From Bacteriovorax sp. (lineage in GTDB: Bacteria; Bdellovibrionota; Bacteriovoracia; Bacteriovoracales; Bacteriovoracaceae): a stretch of DNA of 33,534 bases. The position numbers and the translations under genes were made by a program. The stretch lies in NCBI GenBank assembly GCA_014378525.1, contig JACMNL010000086.1, positions 1-33,534 of the forward strand, in the 5' to 3' direction. Every line of letters starts with the position of its first letter. Position 1 is the stretch's first letter. Positions 1-7,825 of the stretch are shown here, piece by piece. The notes below the pieces were generated by a model that was not told where the DNA came from, did not search any database, and saw only the letters and a list, made by a program, of their open reading frames with translations.

Positions 1-835
1 CCTCTTCCATTCCAAGTTCTGAACGGATGACTTTTAACTGCTCACGAAGGAAATACTCTCTCTGATACTTATTAACTTTATCGTTAACTTCATCAGAAAT
101 TTTCTTTTGAATGTCAGCTACATCTTTTTCACGTTTTAAATATACAAGAAGTTTTGCAAATCTTTTTTTAACAACAAGTGTTTCTAAAAAGTCCTGAGCT
201 TCAGGGATATCAAGAGAGATAGCGAAGGCCACAAGGTCTGCAAGAGATCCTGGTGACGGCGAGTTTAACATCGCAAGCTTCATCTCTTCATTGAAGTATG
301 GATTGATTTCAGAAAGTTTTTTAACCTGATTGATTACCGATCTTGTGTAAGCATCAAGTTCTTCATCAGTTTCTAAAATATCATCGAACACTTCGATGCG
401 TGTACGTAAAATTGGAGACTCAGATAAAATTTCTGAAGCTCTGTATCTCTTCATACCGTGAACCAGTACATTCACTGAACCGTCAGGAAGCTTTAACTTC
501 TTAACGACTTTACAAAGAACACCTACTTTATAAATGTCCCCGGACTTGATTTCTTTTTTATCGAAATCGATATCTTCTTCAGGGATCACTGATCCGTCTT
601 CGTCTTTTAAATCATTCTTAACTAAGTTAAGAGCAACATAACCTGACTTTAAAAGAGCTTCATCGAGTTCCGGTGTGAACTTTTCTTCGCTCAGAATAAT
701 AGGAGCAATCATTCCCGGAAAAATCGGGCTGTTCATGATTGGAATAATGACTACGACTTCCGGCAATTTCGGAAGATCATCTTTACTGTTTGCGGGTTTT
801 AACTTTACTTGAAAATCACTTTCTAAATCTGACAT
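1..835 (-). CDS. lon: ATP-dependent protease Lon, N-terminal part (gene runs off the left edge)
   Basis: The first 278 codons of a Lon-family serine protease (AAA+ type) that degrades damaged and regulatory proteins in the cytosol. The start is the ATG at 835, preceded by a CTGGAG-type ribosome site about 8 bases upstream. After a roughly 25-residue leader comes the LAN substrate-binding domain; the segment around IIPIMNSPIFPGMIAPIIL is the counterpart of the usual LPLRDxVVFPGM strand. The part seen ends in FLREQLKVIRSELGMEE, matching the conserved YLREQLKxIxxELG helix that joins the N-domain to the ATPase. The ATPase and Ser-Lys protease parts lie outside the window. It begins 17 bases after the AMIN-like gene, so the two are probably co-transcribed. 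Identification is firm; nothing can be said of the catalytic residues. Confidence 0.93.
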   Translation of the reverse strand, partial: MSDLESDFQVKLKPANSKDDLPKLPEVVVIIPIMNSPIFPGMIAPIILSEEKFTPELDEALLKSGYVALNLVKNDLKDEDGSVIPEEDIDFDKKEIKSGDIYKVGVLCKVVKKLKLPDGSVNVLVHGMKRYRASEILSESPILRTRIEVFDDILETDEELDAYTRSVINQVKKLSEINPYFNEEMKLAMLNSPSPGSLADLVAFAISLDIPEAQDFLETLVVKKRFAKLLVYLKREKDVADIQKKISDEVNDKVNKYQREYFLREQLKVIRSELGMEE

Positions 836-852
836 TATTCAACTCCAGGAAA

Positions 853-1329
853 TTAATTTTTTAGATCGATTACTAGGCGGCCGGGGTTTTCCAGGTAAAA
901 AACGTCAGCGATCACTTTGCTCTTAAGTTTCATATCCATCGAGATATGGTTTGATTCAATAGGAAAGAAATTGATTTTTTCGATGTAACGAGTGCTCTCA
1001 ACAGTTTTTAAATCTTTGGCAATCGTTGTTTCGAAAATATCCAGATACAACTTTCTATCTTCACTCGACATGTGTCCATAGATCTTCGGAATTTGATTAG
1101 TAGAAAAATCAATTACGATTCTTTCAAACCCTTGTTTGGGGTTGTAAGACTGACGAAGGGATTTCAAAGTCGATTGAAGTTTAACTCCACCGTTATGGAA
1201 AACACCTTTTTCAATGTAGATTGAAGTTTTGTTACTGCTTAGTTTTCTGATTCTTTCTTTGAGAAGATCCTGACCAAAAACAGTAGTTGTTAAGCAAAAA
1301 ATTGATAGAGATAGAACCAAAAATTTCAT
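853..1329 (-). CDS. small secreted AMIN-like domain protein
   Basis: A 158-residue exported protein. Residues 1-19 form a Sec signal peptide (MKFLVLSLSIFCLTTTVFG, then Q). The rest resembles an AMIN-type beta domain: an opening strand with GFERIVIDFS, and a closing strand VFYLENPGRLVIDLKN that is typical of the family's last strand. AMIN domains usually sit in periplasmic proteins (secretins, amidases) and bind the cell wall or envelope partners. Here the domain stands alone, with no catalytic or secretin part. The gene lies 17 bases upstream of lon on the same strand. No partner is evident, although the window also encodes an AMIN-bearing PilQ. Family assignment is by motif only; exact function unknown. 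Confidence 0.7.
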   Translation of the reverse strand: MKFLVLSLSIFCLTTTVFGQDLLKERIRKLSSNKTSIYIEKGVFHNGGVKLQSTLKSLRQSYNPKQGFERIVIDFSTNQIPKIYGHMSSEDRKLYLDIFETTIAKDLKTVESTRYIEKINFFPIESNHISMDMKLKSKVIADVFYLENPGRLVIDLKN

Positions 1330-1389
1330 GTGGGCCCCAGGCTTTTAATACTATTAAAAAGTATAAATCAGCGAGGGCCGCTTTGCTAC

Positions 1390-3171
1390 CTAGATTGTCT
1401 TATTATTTCGAATGATGGAAGAGGTAAGACTGCATACAATTAGACTGAAAATGAGACCAATAAAAAATCCACCGGGACCACTTCCTGTGTTACTTCCGCT
1501 CATGTCGACAGTACCACACGCCATACCATCATCTTTCTTTTTTGATGATGATGTTGATGCACCTTTTATAGTGTAACTTGATAACGCATAAGTGTTGGTA
1601 GCATCTGGGCACTGAGAGTTGTCGCTCAATTGATCATTTTTAGAAGATACCAATGAAAAAGTTCCGTTACCATTATCCTTTACAATAGATGCACTGACCA
1701 AATAGAACATCAAAGAATCTTCAAAGTATCCTGCAGCAGGAAAATAATCGAGCTTTGTGTAAGGCAGACCTGCAGAGACAGTTTCAACAGACACAGGTTT
1801 AACTGAAATTTCAAAATTATTATCCGACGAATTTGCTATGTTTCTCGTAATCGGAATTCTCACGATTGACTCTATATTAATCCATCCATCAGTTTCCTGA
1901 GTGTACTTCGGATTGACAGTATAATTACTCACATCATTCTTTACGCCGATCACGGCCTTGAATGGTGAGTACAGTGCCTGATTGATAACTTTTAATTCAA
2001 CATAAAGATCACCACTTGCAGAAAGTGCAGTCCAATCAATATTTGAATAGTCCATTTTGAAATAATCAGTTTTACCGAGACTCAATTCCTGTGCAGAAAA
2101 ATATCCAGTAAAACTATTCCCTACACCTGAAACAACATTCGTCTGCAGATCAAAAGTGGCCGGAGATATATTTTTATTCTGCATATACCCTGTAGGCACA
2201 TCAAGTCCACAACGGATACTAATGTTACCAACGTTCACGCTTGAACTATTCAGTTTTACGGCTTCAGGATATCCTTCGAATGAAGAACCACAGGACTGAA
2301 AAAAACTTCCACGATATTTTTTCGAAGTCGCACAGAAATCAAACCGGACGTTATTATATTTTGAAGGAAGACCAATTAATGCGATCGGATTCGTGTAAAT
2401 ATAGTACTGATCATTTTTCTTTAAACCATCAATTGTAAAAGTCCCGTCAGTATCACTGATTGTAGAGCCGGCCACATGTCCTGTGCTCAAAGATATCGCC
2501 TGTACGTGAGCACCGAAAACTCCGATCAGCGCATTACCACCAATGACTTTTCCTGTAAGTGAAGCCTTCGTTGAATCTCCTGTCGGATAAATTGAATACA
2601 CTCCGGCGGCATCGTCATCTGAAATTTGATTTTCACCTCTGGCCAGTGCATACAGCATTGTTGAGCCTGCAACCTGACTATGGCCTAGACCTAAAAAGTG
2701 TCCCATCTCATGAGTGATAACATTTCCAAGATAATTTACATCATTAACATCAGTCGAATAGGTAAATGTATCATTAATTAAAATATCTGCTTCAAGGATT
2801 TCACCGCTGGTATTCTTAAAATAAACCTGGGTGACTCCTACTACACCTGTTCCGTTAAAAACTGTTGGATCAGTAGAGAAAAAGAGTTCATTAACGCCAT
2901 TTTGATTTGTTCCGGATGTAGAATTTTTTCTGATTGCAATACGCGATTTTCCATTCCATTGGGAAACGGCACCAGCTGCGATGGAATCGGCCAGAGCAGT
3001 TGAATACCCCTGAGTGTTGGCCGGATTAACATAGAGATCAACAGTCGTAACATTTCCTGACCAGTGAACAGTCGCATTCAAAGAACTAAGGTTTTTTACA
3101 TAAGCTTCTGCACTTGTAAAACAAATGAAGATTGAGAGAAAAAATAAAACTCCAGAAGAGTATTTATTCAA
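1390..3171 (-). CDS. secreted matrixin-like zinc metalloprotease with C-terminal membrane anchor
   Basis: A 593-residue exported protein in the M10 (matrixin/metzincin) style. Residues 1-23 are a signal peptide. The zinc site HEMGHFLGLGH lies at about 154-164 (His154, Glu155, His158, His164) and is followed by a Met-turn-like STMLY around Met172. A carboxypeptidase-regulatory/Cna-B-like beta domain follows at about 203-260. The remaining ~300 residues are unrecognised beta-rich sequence. The tail has a cysteine, a Ser/Gly-rich linker, a hydrophobic segment of about 20 residues and a basic end (RNNK), so the protein is probably tethered to a membrane or handled as a C-terminal sorting tag. The start is TTG at 3171, immediately after the TAA of the upstream gene; an AAAGGTG ribosome site and the signal peptide support it. 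Likely substrate: extracellular or prey protein (inference). Confidence 0.8.
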   Translation of the reverse strand: MNKYSSGVLFFLSIFICFTSAEAYVKNLSSLNATVHWSGNVTTVDLYVNPANTQGYSTALADSIAAGAVSQWNGKSRIAIRKNSTSGTNQNGVNELFFSTDPTVFNGTGVVGVTQVYFKNTSGEILEADILINDTFTYSTDVNDVNYLGNVITHEMGHFLGLGHSQVAGSTMLYALARGENQISDDDAAGVYSIYPTGDSTKASLTGKVIGGNALIGVFGAHVQAISLSTGHVAGSTISDTDGTFTIDGLKKNDQYYIYTNPIALIGLPSKYNNVRFDFCATSKKYRGSFFQSCGSSFEGYPEAVKLNSSSVNVGNISIRCGLDVPTGYMQNKNISPATFDLQTNVVSGVGNSFTGYFSAQELSLGKTDYFKMDYSNIDWTALSASGDLYVELKVINQALYSPFKAVIGVKNDVSNYTVNPKYTQETDGWINIESIVRIPITRNIANSSDNNFEISVKPVSVETVSAGLPYTKLDYFPAAGYFEDSLMFYLVSASIVKDNGNGTFSLVSSKNDQLSDNSQCPDATNTYALSSYTIKGASTSSSKKKDDGMACGTVDMSGSNTGSGPGGFFIGLIFSLIVCSLTSSIIRNNKTI

Positions 3172-3909
3172 TTATACGCTCACACCTTTTCTTAGTTTCC
3201 ACCAGATCGTAAAGCCACTTGTCATAAACAGTGCAAAAAACGCCCACATGGCCATTGCGCCATCCTCACTATTTTTTGTATCGTTGTCTTCCTGAGCAGG
3301 GGCACGTTTTTCAAAACCACCTTCTCTCATGAAAAGAGTTTTCGCTGGTTTTCCATCTATAGAGGGTTGCATATGCGGATCACCATCGGGAATTCTCGTA
3401 ATTTTATATTTCATTTTGATCATGTCGATCATACGGTCTTTTTTAACCTGTCCGATATCAGTGTCAAATGGAAATACAGTCGAAACATAGACAGTCTTTC
3501 CATCTTCTTCCTGGATTTTGTATTTTCCCATAGTGAAATTGCTGATATAAATTTTTGATTCAATCTTCTTTAAGAGTAAAAATGATTTTTCTCCGACAGA
3601 AAAGTCCGGTGCCCCATCTATGAATGAGGTGACTCCGTTTACAGTTCCGCCAGTCATGGTGATTTTTAATAATTCACCATCTAGATCACTGTTATCCAGA
3701 TTGTAGGACTCTCCTACCGTGAATGAATATTCAGTTTGAATCATTCCCATTTTGTTCATAAAAGATTTTTTCTCTTTCAACTGCACTTCAGCAGCACTAC
3801 TCGATTCTTCAACCAGCTTATCAAGAGGCATGGCCTGGAAAGAAGTTGCATGAGCAGACAGACTTAAAAGAGATCCCATTAAATATACGATTAGAGCAAA
3901 ATTTCTCAC
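3172..3909 (-). CDS. exported protein paired with the matrixin protease, C-terminally anchored
   Basis: A 245-residue protein of unknown biochemical role. It has a signal peptide (about 1-22, ending AHA). The mature start TSFQAMPLDKLVEESSSAAEVQL and the inner strand GGTVNGVTSFIDGAPDFSVGEKSFLLL resemble a family of small secreted proteins that I recall lying beside matrixin-type proteases in delta-type bacteria. A second hydrophobic segment (MWAFFALFMTSGFTIWW) with a basic tail (KLRK) makes a C-terminal membrane anchor, the same arrangement as in the protease encoded next. The start is GTG at 3909, seven bases after a very strong GGGGGGA ribosome site. Its stop touches the protease start, so the two are translated as a unit. 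It could be a chaperone, inhibitor or docking partner of the protease; this is inference from pairing only. Confidence 0.65.
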   Translation of the reverse strand: MRNFALIVYLMGSLLSLSAHATSFQAMPLDKLVEESSSAAEVQLKEKKSFMNKMGMIQTEYSFTVGESYNLDNSDLDGELLKITMTGGTVNGVTSFIDGAPDFSVGEKSFLLLKKIESKIYISNFTMGKYKIQEEDGKTVYVSTVFPFDTDIGQVKKDRMIDMIKMKYKITRIPDGDPHMQPSIDGKPAKTLFMREGGFEKRAPAQEDNDTKNSEDGAMAMWAFFALFMTSGFTIWWKLRKGVSV

Positions 3910-3914
3910 AAATA

Positions 3915-3960
3915 ATCCCCCCGAGAATTAGTACTATTTTATCGGTTATTTGCTGGGGGA
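3915..3960 (-). promoter_or_regulatory. possible Shine-Dalgarno sequestering stem ahead of the protease unit
   Basis: On the minus strand the leader reads TCCCCC at 3960-3955, then about 32 bases later GGGGGGA at 3923-3917, which is the ribosome site of the gene starting at 3909. The two runs are perfect complements, so pairing would hide the ribosome site. A GATAAAAT element lies between them and could instead be a -10 box, in which case the C-run would not be in the RNA. The pairing is visible in the sequence; its use is inference. Confidence 0.35.
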
Positions 3961-3985
3961 ATTGATGGAAAAGAATGTTTTTTAT

Positions 3986-4002
3986 TGTCTAAAAAATAGA
4001 CA
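3986..4002. repeat. short inverted repeat, possible operator
   Basis: A perfect 6-bp inverted repeat, TGTCTA and TAGACA, separated by five A. It lies between the end of the UvrA-like gene and the start region of the protease unit. No T-run follows it on the minus strand, so it does not look like an intrinsic terminator. An operator is possible but unproven. Confidence 0.3.
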
Positions 4003-4038
4003 CTTTAGAGACCAGAGAAAGATTCTAAATCCCTGGAT

Positions 4039-6642
4039 TTAAAACTCGACTTGATGATGGGAGATTTTTGCAAAAAAAGTATTCTGGTCAATCACCACAA
4101 CAGTGTTCCCTGTGCCAGATAATTGGTGCAATAATTCAGCGAGAGGCGGGAATTCGTGATGAGAAAGGCCGCTGGTAAGGTTCTCAAAAATAATAAGGGC
4201 CCCCTGAATTTTTTTATCCAACAGAGAGAGCAACTGTAGTCTTTGTCTTTCCCCACCAGAGAGAGAAACGAGAGTTCTATCGAGTGAAAGATAATCCAGC
4301 TTCAAAATCTTGAAGTATTCCCAGATCCTTTTTCCCTTGGGAGTAAGCCTAATATGTGAGAGAACTTCTGAAAGCGGTTTGCTGAAGGCTTCATAAACTG
4401 TCATCGTTCCATCGGAAATATTAGCGTAATAAGGCTTAAGTTTTTTCCCCATGCAGTCTTCACAGACAAACTCAACGTCTTCCATGAAATGCATTTCAAC
4501 TGTTTTTAATCCACGTCCTTCACAAGTCGCACATTGCCCGAGTTCAGAGTTAGATGAAAAATGCCCTTCCTTCAATCCAAGTTTTTTCGAAACTTCAAGG
4601 CCTGCAAAGTACTTGCGAACAAAGCCACCCAGGTCAGTATAAGTTGCAACAGTTGAGCGCGAACTGATTTTATCCAGACTGCTATTGATGACAATGACAT
4701 CAGTCATGTCATTAATGCCTTTTAACTTTTTAAATTCGTAATCTGAAAATGTGAGACGGGTTCCGTTCACTTTTTTGTTAACTTCATTGGCAATAATGTT
4801 TACTACGAAAGATGATTTCCCAGTCCCGGACTCTCCATACACCCAGTTAATTGCATCTTTTTGAATTTCAATTTTCTTTTTTGTAATTCCTCTTATTGAA
4901 GCATCACAAAGTTCAATAAAATTTTTTGGGGTCTCAAGATCAAAATGAAATTCCGGAAGTTTTACTTTTTCTTCCTTATATTTCCCCTGGTATAAAACTT
5001 CACCGCCGCGTCCACCGGCATATGGGCCCATCAAAATCAGTTCATCAGACATTGCCTTTAAATATTCCGAGTGCTCTACCAGTAAAATTGTGTTTCCCTG
5101 GTCACGAAGTTTTCTTAAATAGTCCACGAGCTTTTTCTGTGTTGTTAAACTTAGTCCTAAACTTGGTTCATCAAGCACAAACAGCGACTGAGAGCCTTCA
5201 TATGAAAGATATTTAGAGAGCAATAATCTTTGATATTCACTTGAACTCATCGACCTTACTTTTCTGGTATTCTGCAAATGCCCCAGCCCGATGTCGACTG
5301 AGACACAATAAAGCCTTTCAAGTTTTTCGAACGTGCTGATTAACTTTTCATAGGTAAGAACAGCTTTCAACTCCACTTTAATCTTTTTTAATTCTTCAAA
5401 AGAGTCTGTTAGATTTAGTTTCAAAAAATCTTTATAAGAAACAATCCGCTCTTTTAAGACCAGCGTAACACTACCTGCTTCTTCAGAAACACGCGTGCCA
5501 TCACAAGACTCACACATAATTTCTGTCTGCATGCTTCTCATATAAATGCGAATGTTCTTTTTATATCTCTGCGTCTTCAGGTATTCAAAATAATCATTGA
5601 ATCCTTCATACTTCCCGCTTCCTTCATAAAGAAACTTCCATACACTTTGAGGTAATTCCTTAAATGGAACATCAAGATTAATTCCGGCCTTTTTAGCTTC
5701 CTTCAAAAACGCCGGGAATAAATGCTGAAAATGCGAAAAATTTAAAAAATTAATCGCTCCTTCTTTAATGGATTTAGTAGGGTCTTTAACCAGTTTTTCC
5801 CTGTCATAAACCAGGATCGCACCATGTCCTTCACAGGCAGGACACGCACCGAGAGCATTCAATGGTGAAAGTGCTTCAACACTTGTGATTTTTTGCACCA
5901 GAGATTTTTCATGACAAACTGGACATTTGTATTCAAACGAATTCTTAAAAAGAATTTTTTTCTTGTTATTTAATCCGTAAATTAAAAGCTCTGCTCCATC
6001 CTGCAATTTTACTTCTTTAAACTTCGGAAGAATGCTGTCGACATTCTTTTTCTTTACACGAAACAATTCGTACCATGGATCTTCTTCATTAAACTCTTTA
6101 ACATTTTTATCAAATGATCTCGCCGGATTCATCTCACTCGACACAGAACTTCTGTAGTCATCGGACTTACAAAACAAATGATAAACTTCTTCGTCATTGC
6201 CTTTATCGTTTTTTAATTTTTGAACAACAGTCTCAAGCTCCATGAATTTTTCATAGGGAACATGATGATCGGGACAAACAAATGAGCCAAGCTCCATGAA
6301 AATTCTCTGAACACGTTCATGCCCACCGAGAACATCAAGCGCGACTGGACGAGAATTAATAACCGGATTGTGTTGTGGAAGTCCCCATGCCGGAAGAACC
6401 GGATAAATACTATCAACATCAACAGTGTGCGGAATTTCCCAGAAAAATTTCATATCCGTTGGAAGGGAATTTATAAAACGCCTTTTGGATTCAGTCAGTA
6501 ATGTATGAAATGCCAGAGAACTTTTACCAGAACCCGAAGGCCCGGCAATGCATGTGATCTTCTCGAGAGGAATATCGATATTTATATTTTTTAAATTATG
6601 CGTTCTGGCGCCGCGGACTTTAATGACTTCTAAGTTCTGCAT
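4039..6642 (-). CDS. UvrA-like ABC ATPase, shortened paralogue with one degenerate ATP site
   Basis: An 867-residue member of the UvrA family (about 940 in true UvrA): soluble, tandem ABC ATPase with zinc modules that normally scans DNA for bulky damage. Half 1: Walker A GPSGSGKSS (34-42), Cys-rich modules (CPVC ~238, CPAC ~268, CESCDG ~378), Walker B LFVLDEPSLGL (~485-495), H-loop VEH (~521), but signature MSSSE instead of LSGGE (~464). Half 2: Walker A GESGTGKSS (~604), CATC/CEDC zinc module (~704, ~728), intact LSGGERQR (~797), but Walker B IFENL in place of LDEP (~817), INSSL in place of the IDQSP Q-loop (~652), and VIDQN in place of VEHN (~849). The C-terminus ends right after this point. 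It is therefore a divergent UvrA2-type protein rather than the housekeeping UvrA. The start ATG opens into a canonical UvrA beginning (IKVRGARTHNLKNI). It stands alone between two other transcription units. Confidence 0.85.
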   Translation of the reverse strand: MQNLEVIKVRGARTHNLKNINIDIPLEKITCIAGPSGSGKSSLAFHTLLTESKRRFINSLPTDMKFFWEIPHTVDVDSIYPVLPAWGLPQHNPVINSRPVALDVLGGHERVQRIFMELGSFVCPDHHVPYEKFMELETVVQKLKNDKGNDEEVYHLFCKSDDYRSSVSSEMNPARSFDKNVKEFNEEDPWYELFRVKKKNVDSILPKFKEVKLQDGAELLIYGLNNKKKILFKNSFEYKCPVCHEKSLVQKITSVEALSPLNALGACPACEGHGAILVYDREKLVKDPTKSIKEGAINFLNFSHFQHLFPAFLKEAKKAGINLDVPFKELPQSVWKFLYEGSGKYEGFNDYFEYLKTQRYKKNIRIYMRSMQTEIMCESCDGTRVSEEAGSVTLVLKERIVSYKDFLKLNLTDSFEELKKIKVELKAVLTYEKLISTFEKLERLYCVSVDIGLGHLQNTRKVRSMSSSEYQRLLLSKYLSYEGSQSLFVLDEPSLGLSLTTQKKLVDYLRKLRDQGNTILLVEHSEYLKAMSDELILMGPYAGGRGGEVLYQGKYKEEKVKLPEFHFDLETPKNFIELCDASIRGITKKKIEIQKDAINWVYGESGTGKSSFVVNIIANEVNKKVNGTRLTFSDYEFKKLKGINDMTDVIVINSSLDKISSRSTVATYTDLGGFVRKYFAGLEVSKKLGLKEGHFSSNSELGQCATCEGRGLKTVEMHFMEDVEFVCEDCMGKKLKPYYANISDGTMTVYEAFSKPLSEVLSHIRLTPKGKRIWEYFKILKLDYLSLDRTLVSLSGGERQRLQLLSLLDKKIQGALIIFENLTSGLSHHEFPPLAELLHQLSGTGNTVVVIDQNTFFAKISHHQVEF

Positions 6643-6670
6643 GATTTGGATTTTAGACCTTAAAAATAAA

Positions 6671-6697
6671 TATGCCTACGGACAATTTGTAGACAAC
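6671..6697 (-). promoter_or_regulatory. weak promoter candidate for the UvrA-like gene
   Basis: In the 70 bases between the rpsI terminator and the UvrA-like start, the minus strand carries TTGTCT followed about 16-17 bases later by CATATT/ATATTT. Each matches the sigma-70 consensus at about four of six positions. No better candidate is seen in the gap. Confidence 0.25.
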
Positions 6698-6712
6698 AGA
6701 GTGGACTAAAAG

Positions 6713-6744
6713 GCAAAAAAAAAAGCCTGCATTGCTGCAGGCTT
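6713..6744 (-). terminator. intrinsic terminator of rplM-rpsI
   Basis: On the minus strand a 9-bp stem (AAGCCTGCA / TGCAGGCTT, 6723-6744) with a 4-base loop is followed by a run of about ten T. It lies 29 bases after the rpsI stop and separates the ribosomal unit from the UvrA-like gene. Confidence 0.9.
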
Positions 6745-6773
6745 CGTATATTGTGACAATGAAGTCGAAAATA

Positions 6774-7178
6774 TTATCTTTTTGAGAACTGGTATCTTTT
6801 TCTTGCACCTGAACGACCTGCTTTCTTACGTTCTACTGCTCTTGGGTCACGTCTTAGGAATCCAGCAGCTTTAAGTTCTGGACGAAGTCCTGGTTGAACT
6901 TTAATTAATGCTCTAGCGATACCAAGTCTGATTGCTCCAGCTTGACCAGAAATCCCGCCACCGTTTACGTTAATTACGAAATCGAATTTTTCAACAAGTT
7001 TAGTTAAGTTTAGAGGTTGGTTAACAACATAAAGGTTAGTTTCTTGTTTGAAGAAATTTTTAAGATCTCTCTTATTAATTGTAATTTTTCCTGACCCTGC
7101 GGCCATGTAAACTCTTGCAACAGCAGTTTTTCTTCTACCAATTGCGTGTGTGTCGTATGTCTTACCTTTTGCAGCCAT
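6774..7178 (-). CDS. rpsI: 30S ribosomal protein S9
   Basis: A 134-residue small-subunit protein whose C-terminal tail reaches the P-site tRNA. The N-terminal motif HAIGRRKTAVARVY, the central ARALIKVQPGLRPELKAAGFLRRD and the basic C-terminal tail ending RYQFSKR are all family hallmarks, with the invariant final Lys-Arg present. Length is normal. It lies 16 bases after rplM, the standard L13-S9 operon, and is closed by an intrinsic terminator downstream. Confidence 0.98.
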   Translation of the reverse strand: MAAKGKTYDTHAIGRRKTAVARVYMAAGSGKITINKRDLKNFFKQETNLYVVNQPLNLTKLVEKFDFVINVNGGGISGQAGAIRLGIARALIKVQPGLRPELKAAGFLRRDPRAVERKKAGRSGARKRYQFSKR

Positions 7179-7194
7179 GATTATGATCCTGTAA

Positions 7195-7635
7195 TTATCT
7201 TAATTTATATTCAGTTGGGATTTGAGCAGCGTGATCGTGAGATGCGCCTGCAAAAACTTTAAGTTTTGTTAATTGCTTTCTTCCAAGAGTGTTTTTTGGA
7301 AGCATACCTTTAACAGCTTCTAGGAGGATTAGTTCCGGGTGTTTTTCAAGTTGCTCTTTAGCAGTTCTTTTCTTGATTCCACCTGTGAAGTTTGTGTGCC
7401 AGAAATATTCTTTGTCAGTCCACTTAGCACCAGTAAATTGTACTTTATCTGCATTGATAACTACTACGTAGTCACCAGAGTCAGTATTGTAAGTAAACTT
7501 TGGGTTAAGTTTTCCTCTTAAGATGTCTGCGATTTGAGTCGCTAGTCTTCCTACGATTTGGTCTTGAGCATCTACGACAAACCATTTTTTGTCTGCATCA
7601 GCTGGCTTTAGTACGAACGATTTTTGAGTATACAT
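7195..7635 (-). CDS. rplM: 50S ribosomal protein L13
   Basis: A 146-residue large-subunit assembly protein. It contains WFVVDAQDQIVGRLATQIADILRGK, the GDYVVVINADKV strand, and AVKGMLPKNTLGRKQLTKLKVFAGASHDHAAQIP, all typical of L13. The ATG at 7635 follows AAGGGAAAG. It is first in the two-gene rplM-rpsI operon, about 100 bases from a well-matched promoter. The leader between them can fold (see separate entry). Confidence 0.98.
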   Translation of the reverse strand: MYTQKSFVLKPADADKKWFVVDAQDQIVGRLATQIADILRGKLNPKFTYNTDSGDYVVVINADKVQFTGAKWTDKEYFWHTNFTGGIKKRTAKEQLEKHPELILLEAVKGMLPKNTLGRKQLTKLKVFAGASHDHAAQIPTEYKLR

Positions 7636-7672
7636 AAACGCTTTCCCTTAAAGTGATCCCTTCAGTAATAGA

Positions 7673-7730
7673 TTTCGGGGTTCGAAAAATTACGAAGTAT
7701 TATTCAAATATAAATTGCAGAAAAATGCAA
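7673..7730 (-). promoter_or_regulatory. structured 5' leader of rplM-rpsI
   Basis: The predicted transcript has about 100 untranslated bases. Two small hairpins are visible: TTGCA/TGCAA around a 6-base loop (7715-7730) and TTTCG/CGAAA around a 5-base loop (7673-7687). L13 autoregulatory leaders are known in other bacteria, so this could be one. I cannot match it to a described motif by eye. Confidence 0.3.
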
Positions 7731-7739
7731 GTGTTGTCC

Positions 7740-7769
7740 CTTATAGCGAGTTTTACGGCCCTCCGTCAA
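7740..7769 (-). promoter_or_regulatory. sigma-70-type promoter of rplM-rpsI
   Basis: Minus-strand TTGACG (7769-7764) and TATAAG (7745-7740) are separated by 18 bases, each matching consensus at five of six positions. Transcription would begin near 7733, about 98 bases before the rplM ATG. It is the best-matched promoter in the window for a housekeeping operon. Confidence 0.7.
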
Positions 7770-7772
7770 GCA

Positions 7773-7788
7773 ATTCTTCGAGAAGAAT
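7773..7788. repeat. short palindrome between the Omp85 gene and the rplM promoter
   Basis: A 7-bp inverted repeat (ATTCTTC / GAAGAAT) with only two bases between the arms, just upstream of the rplM -35. It lacks a following T-run, so it is a poor terminator for the Omp85 gene. It could be a protein-binding site or chance. Confidence 0.3.
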
Positions 7789-7825
7789 CTGAAAAGATAC
7801 CGAATGGATCTGCGTTATTTTTAAA

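Noticed and set aside
4026..4041. Inverted repeat TAAATCC/GGATTTA at the end of the UvrA-like gene
   Set aside because: The arms are separated by two bases and no T-run follows, so it is not a convincing terminator.
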